Shown here: positions 1 to 11,600 of the stretch, in pieces
Layout of the letters: every line of letters starts with the position of its first letter
Numbering within the stretch: position 1 is the first letter of the stretch
DNA from: Plantago major
Lineage: Eukaryota; Streptophyta; Magnoliopsida; Lamiales; Plantaginaceae
Direction: 5' to 3'
DNA length: 64,000 bases
Assembly (NCBI GenBank): GCA_026545765.1
Contig: JAIFAC010000008.1
Coordinates: forward strand, 204,501 to 268,500
The notes under the pieces: model-generated
Database searches by the model: none
Told to the model about the DNA's origin: nothing
The model's input: the letters and a program-made list of their open reading frames with translations, nothing else
Position numbers and translations under genes: made by a program

Positions 1-338
1 TACTCGGTAAGTAGTTTACTATAGATAGAGTGAATTAATATACATTAAGAGATAGATAACATGAATTTCTACTTAATACATAAGAAGATCGTTACTAGCA
101 TTACTCTATATAGAATTTAAAATAAAAGTAGATGTGCAGTACTAAATGTATGTGTATAAGACTCAAGTAAAGGGAAATGATATAACTATGGAGTAATTGA
201 AAGAATATCGTGTACTACCTTAATAAGATAACATATAACAAACCTATGATAAGTTAAAGAGAAAGATAAGAGGGAGATGCCTAAGCCTATTACTATAAAA
301 TACTATAAAAACTTATATAAATAACTTAACTAGATAAA

Positions 339-369
<31 letters not shown>

Positions 370-2747
370 TCCCTATATTAAGTATTAGCTAGGAATAGAA
401 CAAAGTATACTCTTATAGTGCCCTAAAGGAAAGAAATCTATAACTTTTTACCAATTATATATGTTAGATACTATACTTACCAAAAGACACACTTAATCCT
501 ATTACTCTTATTAATTTTGAAATCCTACCTTATACATAGCTACCCTATACTATATAAAGATACCTCTTACCTAAAATAACTTATACTTGTGCTTCATAAT
601 ATGTAACCCATGATAAAGAGTCACAGCCTTAGATCTAAAAGAATATCTAGGGAGAAGGAGTTGCCTTTAAGGGATAAATTAATATTACTAGAGTACTAAG
701 ACTTGTGAGTAGTTCCAAATAAATCTATATTATAGCGTTAGGGTGTTCAAGCTAATTAATTTAAGTATAAGTTCTAGGCAGTTATCACTTCTATAACAAG
801 TAATGTATAGTATCCATTTAACTAGCATAAAAAAGAAAGAAGAGGTATAATCTATTGGTTAGTATATAGCTCTCCTATAATATAAGGAAGGATTGAAACG
901 TACCTATTATAGCTTAGCTAAGTATAATATTATATAGATATTGCTAATACAGAGAGATTACTTGCCTTGTACTCTTTACTTGGAATATTGTTTACGCTTA
1001 TGTACTATAATTTAATATCTTCCTACTATATATAGGTTATCATATAAGTTTCTCTTTCTTACACCTAACACAAATGGTATGTACACTCGTTAGCAGTATT
1101 CTTTCCAAAACCTAGCCTAGACAAAGGAGTAAAAGTATAGTCCTTATTTATAACCGTTAGTTGTGAGATTAGTACATGATGAAATATAACTCAGTACCTA
1201 TAAAAATGATGGGAATATATTGGTTTAGTATAACATGTAACAAGGAGAAGTGCATGCCTAAGAACCTAAGAATTATAGTGTATGAGTGATAAAGGTATTA
1301 AAGATATTATATAAATTTGTAAGTACAACATATTCTACCATGTACTAGTATAAGTAGCATAGGACTAAGTGCTTCCCATATAACATAAGTTTCTTCTAAG
1401 GGTAAAGTATCTAGACTCTTCTATTCCTAACAATAAAAAGTTTACCTTTATAATACTCTTTGCTAATTCTAGTCTTAGTAGGATGCTCTATATCTACTCT
1501 TTTAACCCTATATACCTAATCTTTGTCTAATACATTATAGTATATTCACACATAGCATATACTTCTACTAAGGAGTATATAAGTTTCCCCTCACATCTCT
1601 CTTACCCTTCAACATTTTTCTTTAGTTCTGAATGGGTTAAGGTCTTTTTAGGTAGAAAATGTCATATCTCATAGTAGGCATGTCACATATAGGAGGTATG
1701 CTTGGAATAAGGTAATAGTAAGGGACTCATTTATAGATAGAACTTACCCTAATTAAGTTATTTATGGGCTAATAAGGCATAGTATATACTCACTAGTACA
1801 CAATTTCTATTATATAGAAGAATAGAAAGGACATAGAGATAGGAAAAGGAATGGATCCCCCACAATATATGGTAGTAGTATTATAGCCTATTCATTCATA
1901 ATGTAACATTTATTTATATACAAGTTGTTTAACATAAAGTAGTTCACTATTAAAGCTCTAGTATTTGATAAAGAATTTATATCTAAAAAAAACAAAGGAA
2001 CATTCCATTTTACAAGCTTGAGTCTCTTACTTTCATAAATATTGGGTATACCCTAGCATCTTACTTTCCTTAATTATATTTTTGATCACGAAACAATGTT
2101 CTCTACACCCTTTAATTTCTTTAGAAAAGCTCTAATATTTGTATCTTTTAGGTCCTATCCTTGTAGGTAACTCATAGTATATGGCATAGTAGTGTATATA
2201 GACACTTACTTGGTAGTTAGGTAGTGAGTAAAGGTTATCATCTTGAGGTTTAAATAAAAGTATATAGGTATACCTTGTGTAAGGGTCTTATCATTTAAAT
2301 ATAATATAGGAAAGTTCATGTCTTGATATAGTAAAGAGGAATTAGGAAGATAGCACAACAAAGGAAAGGTAAGGGGGTAATATAAAGGATGTATAGTAAG
2401 AACAGAACGCATAGTAAAGGAAAAGAGTGGAAAAAAATTTAGTATGTTTAGAAGGAGACTCCTATTATATTATAGTATTGTATTGTTAAATGAAAATAAA
2501 GTGATCTAACCCAAAGAACTCATGTTTGTAAGTTATTGCCCTTAAAGTTTTACTTATACTTAGCTAGAGAATTAAGTCCTAATCCTATGTCTCCATATTC
2601 TTATACACTAGTAGGGAATGTACCTATACTAGTAAGGAAATACTTTTATTTTTAGAAACAACAACTAACTCTATGTAAGGCTTTATACCTAATACCTAGT
2701 ACCTATAACTATGAATTACTCTTATTATACTTAACATCATACTTTAT
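1..2747. other. AT-rich spacer, no gene seen
   Basis: No supportable gene. The sequence is built largely of TA, CTTA, AGTA and TACC-like words and is poor in CG. The longest frame (2206-2412, minus, 68 codons) is within chance. A TA run lies at 347-369. Confidence 0.6.
347..369. repeat. TA dinucleotide run
   Basis: Uninterrupted alternating TA of about 23 bp, immediately followed by TTCCC. No function is apparent. Confidence 0.9.
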
Positions 2748-3483
2748 GACGCATGCCCTGGCCTGGCCGGTAGGCTTAAAGTTTAGAAACTGCACACGTT
2801 CTTGCTTGCAAAAGGTATCAGATACCTAGACACAAGGTGCTCTCCGTAGGCTTGTCCTCAGAAGTGCGTAAACTGCACTCGTGTTCTCTCTAAAATAAAA
2901 GACCAGCAGATTGGTCCTGAAACCTGCTACTCCGTTGAGAGTGAGTAAAGGCCTCCAATCCCATTTTTTAAGTTAAAAGAGTGCACTTTCTCCAAGGTAG
3001 GTGGGTAGGTAGTTGTAAAGGCTTGGACTAAGACAGCAAGCATTCAGGCTATGATACAGAATGGGCCGACTCCCGATACCCACATTGTACCCAAATTCTC
3101 CCAAAAAGACCTCTCATTAGGATGCATAAACTCCCTTTTCGGTGCGAGCAACTTAGAGCCACTACCATTATATGCAACCTTGCGTCCAAGCTACACATGC
3201 ACAAGGTATCAAAAGCTAGCACTCTTGCTCGAGAACATTAGGCTGTCTAGACCGTTAGGCAAAGGAAGGAAAGGAAGAAGGCATAACGGTAAGGTATTGA
3301 GCAGCAAGCAGCAGATATACCCTTGTCCGAAGTGAGGGACTAGGTATGGGGTGTCAGTACTATCGATATTCTAAGGTGCTTTTTGCCAGCAGCAAAGGTT
3401 GTGTCACGGATAGATAGAAAATTGAGGTGTCTCTTTGATTCAAGACCTATTCTAGTGATGACTGGAACATTAATGGTTAGTGG
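2748..3483. other. GC-richer island downstream of nad9
   Basis: This 3' flank of nad9 is clearly GC-richer than 1-2747 and changes abruptly near 2748. It contains three minus-strand copies of the hairpin repeat (2781-2986, listed separately). The part at about 3045-3340 is open in several frames: a 94-codon plus-strand frame at 3051-3335, and a minus-strand frame at about 3050-3200 with a protein-like stretch (RSFWENLGTMW) that is closed upstream by a TAG. None of these matches a family I know. The remainder, 3340-3483, is the immediate nad9 3' region. Confidence 0.5.
2781..2986 (-). repeat. Triple hairpin repeat cluster A (minus orientation)
   Basis: Three diverged copies of a short unit read on the minus strand, with cores at 2781-2795, 2864-2878 and 2972-2986 (83 and 108 bp apart). 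The best copy reads GTGCAGTTTACGCAC, a 4-5 bp stem (AGTGC/GCACT) around a 7-nt loop. The conserved block extends upstream of the core into a CTGCTGGT...TTTAGA...GAACACGA-like stretch. The other two cores are more diverged in the 3' arm. The same family recurs on the plus strand at 5011-5205 and 24456-24687. Function is unknown. Confidence 0.7.
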
Positions 3484-4056
3484 CTAATGGGTGTCACGAT
3501 TCTCCCATGGACTCGCAAAATCAAAGTAACGGAACTCTTGACTCAATTCGATTGGCTCTGATACCACCCGTTTCTCTGGGTCATCATAACGAACTTCCAC
3601 ATAACCGCTCAAAGGAAAGTCTTTTCTTAATGGATGTCCTTCGAAGCCATAGTCTGTTAGTATGCGGCGTAGATCTGGATGATTGATAAATGAAATGCCG
3701 AACATGTCCCACACCTCTCTTTCCCACCAACCTGCAGATGGAAATAGGCTCACTACTGATGGGACTCTTGTCACTTCGTCGACACTTACTTGAACACGAA
3801 GTCTTGAATTATAGCGAGTACTTAGTAAATTATAGACTACATCGAAACGTTCTCTTCGGGAAGGATAGTCGACTGCACAGATATCAGTTGAAACTTGAGT
3901 TCTTGTATAGGTATGGAGCTTGAGGAAGGACAGCAAGTGAAATAGGTAGTCTGGTTTAGTATCGATTCGATTTCCGTGTTCTGATCTTTCTAGCTTTTGG
4001 ATCCATTTCTTAGGCAAAATCCCGGAACTGTATAGAAAAAGGAGCTTATTGTCCAT
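3484..4056 (-). CDS. nad9: NADH dehydrogenase subunit 9 (complex I, 30-kDa subunit)
   Basis: Nad9 is the mitochondrial NuoC/30-kDa subunit of the peripheral (matrix) arm of complex I, which carries electrons from NADH towards ubiquinone. The frame is 190 codons, the usual plant length, with ATG at 4056 (protein begins MDN, as in other plant Nad9) and TAG at 3484-3486. The family core is intact: [14 protein letters not shown] at residues 107-120, [21 protein letters not shown] at about 126-146, and the FDFASPW tail at 178-184. The stretch around residues 23-30 (ERSEHGNR) and TRYNSR at 80-85 match seed-plant more than liverwort sequences, but the N-terminal third is diverged. It is GC-richer than its surroundings, lacks introns as expected, and lies 132 bp downstream of nad4L on the same strand, so the two are probably cotranscribed. 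Identity is essentially certain. Confidence 0.97.
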   Translation of the reverse strand: MDNKLLFLYSSGILPKKWIQKLERSEHGNRIDTKPDYLFHLLSFLKLHTYTRTQVSTDICAVDYPSRRERFDVVYNLLSTRYNSRLRVQVSVDEVTRVPSVVSLFPSAGWWEREVWDMFGISFINHPDLRRILTDYGFEGHPLRKDFPLSGYVEVRYDDPEKRVVSEPIELSQEFRYFDFASPWENRDTH

Positions 4057-4188
4057 GAATTAGAAGGAGGGTTATTCGTGTTCTCTTAGAACTTGTTTCC
4101 TGTGACCTGCGACAAGTTAGTGCAATCAACAAAGACACGATATCGCTGAACCAAGAAGGAAGAGTCTGCTTTACTTTTGATTGTTTAC
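4057..4188 (-). other. nad4L-nad9 intergenic spacer
   Basis: This 132-bp spacer separates the end of nad4L from the start of nad9 on the same strand. It holds no open frame of note and no recognisable tRNA. Its shortness and its GC content, which is above that of the distant spacers, suggest a dicistronic transcript; that is an inference. Confidence 0.6.
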
Positions 4189-4491
4189 TTACCCTTGGAG
4201 ACTGTTAATAGATTCTACAGCAATAGTACCACGTACTCGGAAAGTTATGACGAAGAGTGCTAGGCCGATTGCAGATTCAGCAGCTGCTACGGTTAGAACC
4301 AGTAGGGCGAAAACTTGGCCCATCATATCGTCTAAGGCTACAGAGAAAACAAGGAAGTTGACATTGACGGCTAGTAACATAGGTTCCATGGACATTAACA
4401 TGATGAGTATATTCCGTCTATTGAGTAGGATTCCCCAGATACCAAGGATGAAGATGATGGTAGCGAAGGTTAAGTATTTCATCTGATCCAT
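4189..4491 (-). CDS. nad4L: NADH dehydrogenase subunit 4L (complex I, NuoK homologue)
   Basis: Nad4L is a small three-helix subunit of the membrane arm of complex I and takes part in proton translocation. The frame has 100 codons, the normal plant length, starting at ATG 4489-4491. The three hydrophobic segments lie at about residues 6-23, 28-50 and 58-84. The two conserved membrane glutamates are visible at Glu36 (in [10 protein letters not shown]) and Glu72 (in AAAESAIG), and the plant-type end [13 protein letters not shown] is intact. Angiosperm copies often need an edited ACG start; here ATG is encoded. Codon 37 is CCT (Pro) where the family has Leu, so C-to-U editing at window position 4382 is predicted. 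nad9 follows on the same strand. Identity is essentially certain. Confidence 0.97.
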   Translation of the reverse strand: MDQMKYLTFATIIFILGIWGILLNRRNILIMLMSMEPMLLAVNVNFLVFSVALDDMMGQVFALLVLTVAAAESAIGLALFVITFRVRGTIAVESINSLQG

Positions 4492-4929
4492 GTGCTTGAA
4501 TTAGGTGCAAGGCGAAAGAGTTCAACTGAAATGATTGATTGATTGATTGGTGGGCAGGCTTGGGCTAACACAGAGGATAGGAGTAAGGAGAGTGTACCTG
4601 GAGTTCTACAAGAGCTTAAAGACAACGAAGGCAAGGACGGACCTATACTACTTGTAGAGGTCAAGTAGCAAGAGAAGGCATTGCACAAAAAAAAAGAAAA
4701 GGGGGATAGAATTATTTCTTGTTGTGTAAATCGAAAAGAAAAAGAGGAAAAAAGAGGAGAGGAGACCTATGATATGAGAAGAAGAGAGAATAATAAAATA
4801 AGGAAATGCTAGATACAATAAGTGTTGCATACAATTACATACAATATTTAATATCTCTTTATATACGTACCACTTTTTGATTCTTTTAGAGAAATTAGAT
4901 AAAGAAACAAGGATCTTTAGATACTAATG
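4492..4929. other. Upstream region of nad4L
   Basis: This is the presumed 5' leader of the nad4L-nad9 unit. The part next to the gene (about 4492-4690) is GC-richer than typical spacer and contains four GATT units at about 4533-4549. Farther upstream it turns purine-rich on the plus strand (4690-4800). A 69-codon frame on the minus strand (4479-4688) overlaps the start of nad4L; it resembles nothing I recognise and is probably chance. I could not place a promoter with confidence: the short CRTA-type core of plant mitochondrial promoters occurs too often in AT-rich DNA. Confidence 0.4.
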
Positions 4930-5240
4930 CGTCACACGTGTTTGGTTACAAAAGTACATCTTTTTTCATATCAGGACTATCCACCTGATATCTTTTAGAA
5001 GGTAAGCCGAGTGCAGTTTTAGCACTTTCTACATCCGGAATAGCCTGGCCCTAGAAATTCGCAGCCTTCAACCATAGGCCTGCTAGTGTTTACAAGGGAG
5101 CACGAGTGCAGTTTAAGCACTTCTGACACCCAAGCCCTATGAGTAGCATTCCGTATCTATAGGCCTGTAGGTGTTTCAAAGCAAAGACAGGTGCACTTTT
5201 AGCACTTTCTTTTCTGGGTGCAGGAAAACTCTAAGTAGGA
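4930..5240. other. GC-richer island upstream of the nad4L-nad9 unit
   Basis: Short island of raised GC between AT-rich sequence on both sides. It holds no open frame that I trust. Its main content is the plus-strand triple hairpin cluster at 5011-5205. Confidence 0.5.
5011..5205 (+). repeat. Triple hairpin repeat cluster B (plus orientation)
   Basis: Three copies with cores at 5011-5025 (GTGCAGTTTTAGCAC), 5106-5120 (GTGCAGTTTAAGCAC) and 5191-5205 (GTGCACTTTTAGCAC), spaced 95 and 85 bp. Each core can fold into a 4-5 bp stem with a 7-nt loop. The approximately 40 bp upstream of the cores are also related: GGCCTGCTAGTGTTTACAA before the second, GGCCTGTAGGTGTTTCAAA before the third, and CACCTGATATCTTTTAGAA before the first. 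The 3' side usually continues with CTTTCT or CTTCTGA. Cluster A is in the opposite orientation on the other side of the nad genes. Confidence 0.8.
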
Positions 5241-7219
5241 TAGTTAAGGGCAAAAGCGTAGACTAATAAACTAAATATACTAAAAGCAAACTGTTCTTGT
5301 TAGCAGCATTTTAGATCAACGCAGAGAGATGATCTTTGTCTACCCACAAAAAGTCAGAGAAATATAAGTAATGCAATACTCTCTAAGCCGTCTGAGCCAG
5401 AGGTAACAAAATAGAACACAACCTTTATATATTCTTTAATTTTTTGTCCTACTATTCTTTATAGTTTCTATAATGCGTATTTTCTTCTTTGTCTTTGTAA
5501 TTGATTTCACTTGATCCAGAAAAGATTCTTAGGTAGACCATGCATGTTTCCACCTCTATTTTCCATTTCTATCAAGAAAAAGGGAGTGTAAAAACAAATT
5601 TTTTATAATTAAAGGTTCTTTTACTTGGTCTGATATATTACGAACTAAAAGTAACAGTGTGCAGTAAGGCTTAATAAATATAAGGTTCTTCTCCTGTCCT
5701 AATAAGATCAATGAATATAAAATCTTTACAAGCAGGATGATCTAGCTTGGCCATTTTAATAGTACCAAACAAACTATTTCTATGAGAGGGGTCTACTATT
5801 TTTTTTCTGCCTGGAGCAACTATAATTATTCTCCTAACTTTATCTTGTTTTTTATCTTCTTGTGAATTTCATATGATTACTAGTATAGTTTTTGCTCTTT
5901 ACTTTTATAATAACTTTCTCTTTCTTCATTATTGTCTATCCTAGGGTTACATACAGGTCACCAGTACTTTAAAATTGTCCAGTACCAGACCACTACCACT
6001 AATGTATCCCTTACTGAAGTTTCCAGTAATTGGGGAGGTATACAACAATCTTGAAATCTCCTTTTTTGGCCACCATGTTTCTAGTTCTACACATCTTACT
6101 AAGTCGGGATACTTCTTAAATTAAAGATTTCATTTTGATTTAAATTATTTCATGACAGATACCTTGAATTATGCGCATGAGACATTCCTTAACCCAAAGT
6201 ATAAGAAAAAGTTTCGAATCTCTTTGTCTAAATCTGCTGACTTAGAGTGCACCGATGAAGAACACCTCCTTATGTGTTTTTTGACATCGGATCGGAAAAA
6301 AGCATGAACTCAGACTAAAAAATAAGACTAGAAAGCCTATAAGATGGTGTAGTAGAAAAACATCTATATGACGAATTTGTCTTTCTATTTTATATTGGGA
6401 ATCCTCTAAAGTTACCAGAACTAAAACGTTCTCCGTGTAAGGAATGTTATAGGGGCATTGGATATAAAATAGAATATAAAACCACTTTAGATAATAAATT
6501 TGTGCTAAAAGAAAAAAAAGGTTCGCCTTTTTTGTATTATTATTAATGGCTAAAGGATAATCATAAAATATGCGCCAATCTCAAGCATACAAAACTGTCC
6601 CTTCCTTGTCCTTGATTTTTTTGCTACTCTTGTTTTGCTGTTGACAATCCTCTTTTTAGGTCGTCTTCTTGGAATAGTTGGCTCTTGTAGAGGGAAATTT
6701 CTTATTATTCTTATAATTTATGTACATTTTTGTTTTATTTTAGTAGTAAGCACCTGTCGGGTTGCTGTATATATAGTTGTATATATAGTAAAAAACATGC
6801 TCCTTGGGTATTTTAGCCAGTGTGTTGTACCCTAGAAAAAAATATGCTTGTCAACAAGACAGAAAGAAGGAAAAGCTTATTACACTTATATGAATCCTAC
6901 TGTACATCATACTTATCTGATATTACTGATTTTAGCCATAGATACGCGGCCAGTCGATGGATTAGTTGAAGTCTTATATAGAACATTGTGCTGCAAGAGC
7001 CCTTGATATTTATTGATTATTTCCATATTTAAAGGCTAGGACCTTTTCATTTCTTTTTTGTATACATAGAAGTAATTCCACTTATACAAAGTGGGGTTTC
7101 TTGTTCATAATAAAGTAATTTGTATCTTATACACCGTTACTTGAGTGAAAATCTCTAGAAAAATCTTTCTAAAAGGAGAGAAATAAGGACGGAAAAAAAT
7201 GGACCGCGGGGTAGAGAAA

Positions 7220-7558
7220 TTAAAGAAGCTGAAGATCGACCGACACTCTTGTACCATTGGTTAATAAACTACAGGGAATTATAAGACCAAAGCAAAAGCA
7301 AGAAAAAACATAAATGCACATAATTTCTTCCCGATATATGCCGACTAAGGATACTAAAGATTCCGCTACTTCACGAGGAGAAACTTTGTGTAATTGGATC
7401 AAAAAAAGAAAATATGTCTTGAGTTTAGAAAGTAGGAAAAACAAACCGGGTAATGTAAATATCATTTCTTCTATAATCATTATTGAAAAAAGGAGGCCTA
7501 TAACAAATACTAATCTTCCTATACTATGCTGACTGATATCCTTTAACTTATTCCCCAT
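7220..7558 (-). CDS. Hypothetical hydrophobic ORF, 112 codons
   Basis: Open frame with ATG at 7556-7558. The product would have hydrophobic segments at about residues 16-30, 33-55 and 78-98, separated by a charged stretch (HKVSPREVAESL). I see no match to sdh3, sdh4, nad3, nad6, mttB, atp8 or other small mitochondrial membrane proteins. Frames of this length are expected a few times by chance in 64 kb at 30% GC, so it may not be a gene. Confidence 0.15.
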   Translation of the reverse strand: MGNKLKDISQHSIGRLVFVIGLLFSIMIIEEMIFTLPGLFFLLSKLKTYFLFLIQLHKVSPREVAESLVSLVGIYREEIMCIYVFSCFCFGLIIPCSLLTNGTRVSVDLQLL

Positions 7559-10445
7559 GAAAGAGTGTTCATAATGACGTTTTGTTTGGTCTTTTCACAT
7601 GCGTGAATTCATCTCCCTTTTCATCTCTGTGGTAGGTAACTTAGAATTTACGTCAGTTTAAGGCTTGTTTTTCTCTGTTTCTAAAATGAATAATTCAGTA
7701 ATAAAAATTTGAATAACAAGTAAGAAAAAGAACTTCTAACAATTGGATCAGACAACATCTTCTCGCAATTTCCTTTATGAATTTATGTTGTTTATAGTAA
7801 GGGCAACTTATTAATATTAAAGTATTTTTCATCTTTAAATCTATATTTATACTTTGCTTTTATGTTCCTTACTTTCAAAAGTGACTTCTGTCTCTTTATT
7901 CTCTAATTCTAGGCATGCTCTGAGATTACACAAACACGGAGTCCTCTTTCAAGATTCAATTCAAAAAGCCCCTTTAAGAATGAAAACCCTACTATACTTT
8001 CCTCTTGGGTAAAATATACAACAAAGCTGTAGTAATAAAGGCATCCGGGTGATTTTTCATTTCTCTAACAGGTGCAAACAAAGGTAACATAAAAAGTAAT
8101 GTATTCCTTATTAGTAAATTTATAGAGAAGAACCGTGAATCCGCACTCAAGTGAAAGGTCAAATTATATAAGTTTGTGCATGCTTGGGTTATTCTTGTTA
8201 TCAAGTAAATAATGCGTTAGTCCAATTATTCCAGTTTTCCTTCGAATAAAAGCTTTGTTGTATATATCTTGCATAATGTAATCTTTTGTTTCTGTTTCGT
8301 ATTATACCGACGACCCCCTTTGATAAGAAAAACACAAGCAATTTACTGCTATACTATAAGTTTGACTTCATTTGGTACATAACAGAAAGGGTCTCTACTT
8401 CTTGGGAAAGAAAAGAATCAGAACATCATTATTAATTAGTTTTTCAAAGAAGTGATACGTGCAAACAACCCTACTAGTAACTTCCGGAGCAAAACAAGAG
8501 TTCTTTATAATATTGATTGATAGTATGTGCTACCTCTTATTATGCCTCGTGTCTAGCTTGATATTATTAGTATGTGTCTAACCATGTTTTGTAAATTCAC
8601 TTAGAGAAGATCATTAAAGTTGTAGAAAGTTGTTGCTTGTTAGGCGTGAAATAAATGTAGTCTGATCGAATTCCTTAATGAAACTTGAATTTGAATAAAG
8701 TTACTAGTTTATAGTAGTAAATAAAAAAATTCGTGGTTGATCGTGAAAACATAAAAAAGGAATACTCACTGGTATAAATAAAGTAAAGAAAATAGGAAAT
8801 AACACTTAAATCAATATGAGGGATTTCACATATTTATAGGCCTATAAAACCACACTCACCTAACCTAATAATACTCACCTAATAATATATATATAATTAA
8901 TAAAATATAGCCGAATCCGCCCTTATTTATATCCTTATTTATATCCATATCGTTGGAAAACTGTGAGTAGAGGTTAAGTTTGATTTTGTTGAAACATACG
9001 CCCTTGCCTAGATATTCTTAAGATTGACCCAAAAATAGACTCTTGGTCGGAAATTTAGGTGTCCTAATAAAATTTTATCCTCTTTTATTTTCATTTATAT
9101 GTAAAAACGAAGTAGTAATGTATATTAGGAAAAATAGGGTGTTGTGGATTCTTGCTTGGTTGGTGGATGGTTCTATTAACATACCTAAATCAAGACAACA
9201 AAGAACGTTGATCAAACACCATATTTTACTTACTAAGCTGCTAAATAAAGGAAAAAAGGTAACTTTTAGTAACACTTCCATATGTATGATGTTTTTCTTG
9301 CTTATTTGTCTTATTTGTTGTTATCTCTATTATGCTATGTGTTATTATTTGCTATATTTTTTTGTTTAGTCTTTCTTTTAGTAGTTAGTTGTCCATTCTT
9401 TTCGTTACGTACAGGTACAGTACAACAGTGGGTATAGAGCAGTTCTTTCTTCGAAGATTCTATCTAATTTCTATCTAGTAAATTATAGAGATCCTTTTCG
9501 TTTTGGTATTGATTTGATAATGATATAACTTCTAGTGTAGCCGTGATTTCCTCTTAATCCTTTTCAGTAATAGAATTGGCAATGGATGAACACTATCTCT
9601 TCATTACATACAAGAAAATAGACAATGAAATAAATAAATCTATCTTCTTCTACTCGTTTTGGTTATAGTTGCTCGCTTCGAGATGGTACGGGTTAATGTA
9701 TCGGAGGAAGTTAAGTTATATTAAGTTATATAATAAAGATGTATATTTGGTATGCTTTCCTTCCCCGTTAAAGTTAGTCTTAATTTCATTCTTAATAAGT
9801 ATTTATTCCCTTCGTTGGTACTGGTACTCTACTACTCGCTCTCCAAGCTATATAAACTAAAGTACTAAAAATGAAAGAATAGAACCCGTCACAGGATGAG
9901 TTTTTTTGTTTCTATTTATTATAGTAATTATTTTCTAGTAATTCTATTATAGTTATAGTAAAAAGTAAAAAAAAAGTACAGATAGATAGGGAAGGGGTAT
10001 AAGGAGAACATAGGGCATAGTATTATTCGTTTCTTGATAGATTTGGTAGTAGATAGTAGATAAGTGTCCTTTTCGTAGCTCATAGTCAATTTTTTTGTTT
10101 GATTAAATAAAAACTTATTACTTACTCGATTTGCCTTCATATGCTACTTAAAAATTCCTTGTTTGAGAATTTCTTTCTAACAACAACTAACACGTTATGG
10201 AAGAATATTTAAAGAATTGGGTTAGGGAGTGGAGTGGGTAAGGAGTATTTACTGCGGGATAGGATTAGGATAGCTTACTATTTAGTAGTATTTAGTAGAT
10301 TTTCCAAAAAATTCCCATATATCTTTTTATAGGCTTATTCCAACTTCATATTATCAATTTATCAATAGTTATCCTCGAATTTACTTGTACAGGTAACTGC
10401 TTAAATAGAGACTTTGTAACGTTGCTCTAGTATATATAATATAAT

Positions 10446-10470
10446 ATAGTATAGTATAGTATAGTATAGT
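10446..10470 (+). repeat. Pentamer tandem run (AGTAT)
   Basis: About five copies of a TATAG/AGTAT unit in a row within AT-rich spacer. Confidence 0.85.
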
Positions 10471-11600
10471 GTTTTATTCTCTTAGCATTATCATAATGTG
10501 AAAGAAAAACAAATAATACTTAATAATAAAAGAGAAAGTATGGATAAGAAGGAAAAAAAGAGTATAGATCCCGTTTAGTACTTTTTTTTTTATTAGAATT
10601 TATAGATATTACATTGGTGCAATGATCTGAACTAGCCCAATAGAAGTATTAGGTTTTTACGCTACGGAAAACACCAATGAATTTAATGGATGTAATTATT
10701 TATTTATTTTTCAAGGAATATGGTATGGAAAAGTTGTGATAAGCGTCCAATAAGATAAGCGAAGATAAGGGCTCTGTTTAGGATTATTAGGATATTTCTA
10801 TTTTATTAGATATGATATTACATTTTTGGAAGTAGTTCACCTAAATAAAGTGCCGAGTCTTGGCAACGAAAAGTATGAAGTTCAAATTAGAGTTTTTCAG
10901 TAGTACATTTATGTAACCGCTCTTTCTTATAAACAAATTTTCATTTTCGTAATAATAACAACAGAAAAAAGAGGAAAGTCGAGAAGAAGTGAATTAAAGA
11001 ATCGTTATCTTCCTCGTCGGTATTCCCGTAACGTACTTGGAGTAGAGCATAAATAATAAATATAAGAGGAGCTTAGTTTAGGAAATAAGAAAACTTCTCT
11101 TTTTATTTTCTGTTTGTAGTAAGGAGGAGACTAATAGTGCACGGCACAGTAGACTTTGGTAATAATCAAGGAATGTTGTGAATAGAAGAAATAATTTATG
11201 AACTAAGATCAGAGCCTACATTGTTTATATATGTATTATGTAATAGAATAATAATATAAGAGAATATAGTTATGATTAGCTATGAGTGTCAAATGCCAAA
11301 GAGTGATGGTTACACAAAGACAGTAGCAAACGCCTAGCACGTAACGTAAGAAAATAGACTTTTGTGCCTTTGTTAATAGTTTTTTCTAATTATTCTTCAC
11401 AATCAACAAATTTTGTTCATAAGGATTCGGCGATAAATAGAAATACCTGGATCAGTATACACTCTTTCCAAAAGCTTTCGTTTAGTGGGATAATCAAGAA
11501 CGCTTTTTACTCAGTTTATAAATTGGATTTTTACCTTTAACGGATATATGAAGAAGAGTTTACTTTGCACCAATATAAGAAGTGACACCCTAACTGCTTT

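Larger units (their letters stand above)
5241..11600. other. AT-rich spacer, no gene confirmed
   Basis: Mixed AT-rich sequence with poly-T and poly-A tracts and more CG than 1-2747. It contains perfect adjacent duplications at 6766-6789 (12 bp unit), 8921-8944 (12 bp) and 9711-9730 (10 bp), and a pentamer run at 10446-10470. Apart from the 7220-7558 frame listed separately, open frames look like chance. Confidence 0.5.

Noticed and set aside
3051..3335. 94-codon plus-strand frame as a gene
   Set aside because: It has no recognisable family. It lies in a GC-richer island where long frames are easier by chance, and another frame on the opposite strand is equally plausible.
5011..5205. Hairpin units as tRNA anticodon arms
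   Set aside because: The 7-nt loop has G where position 33 should be U, and no cloverleaf surrounds it.
2781..5205. CRISPR array
   Set aside because: Units are diverged, few and irregularly spaced, and the host DNA is plant mitochondrial.
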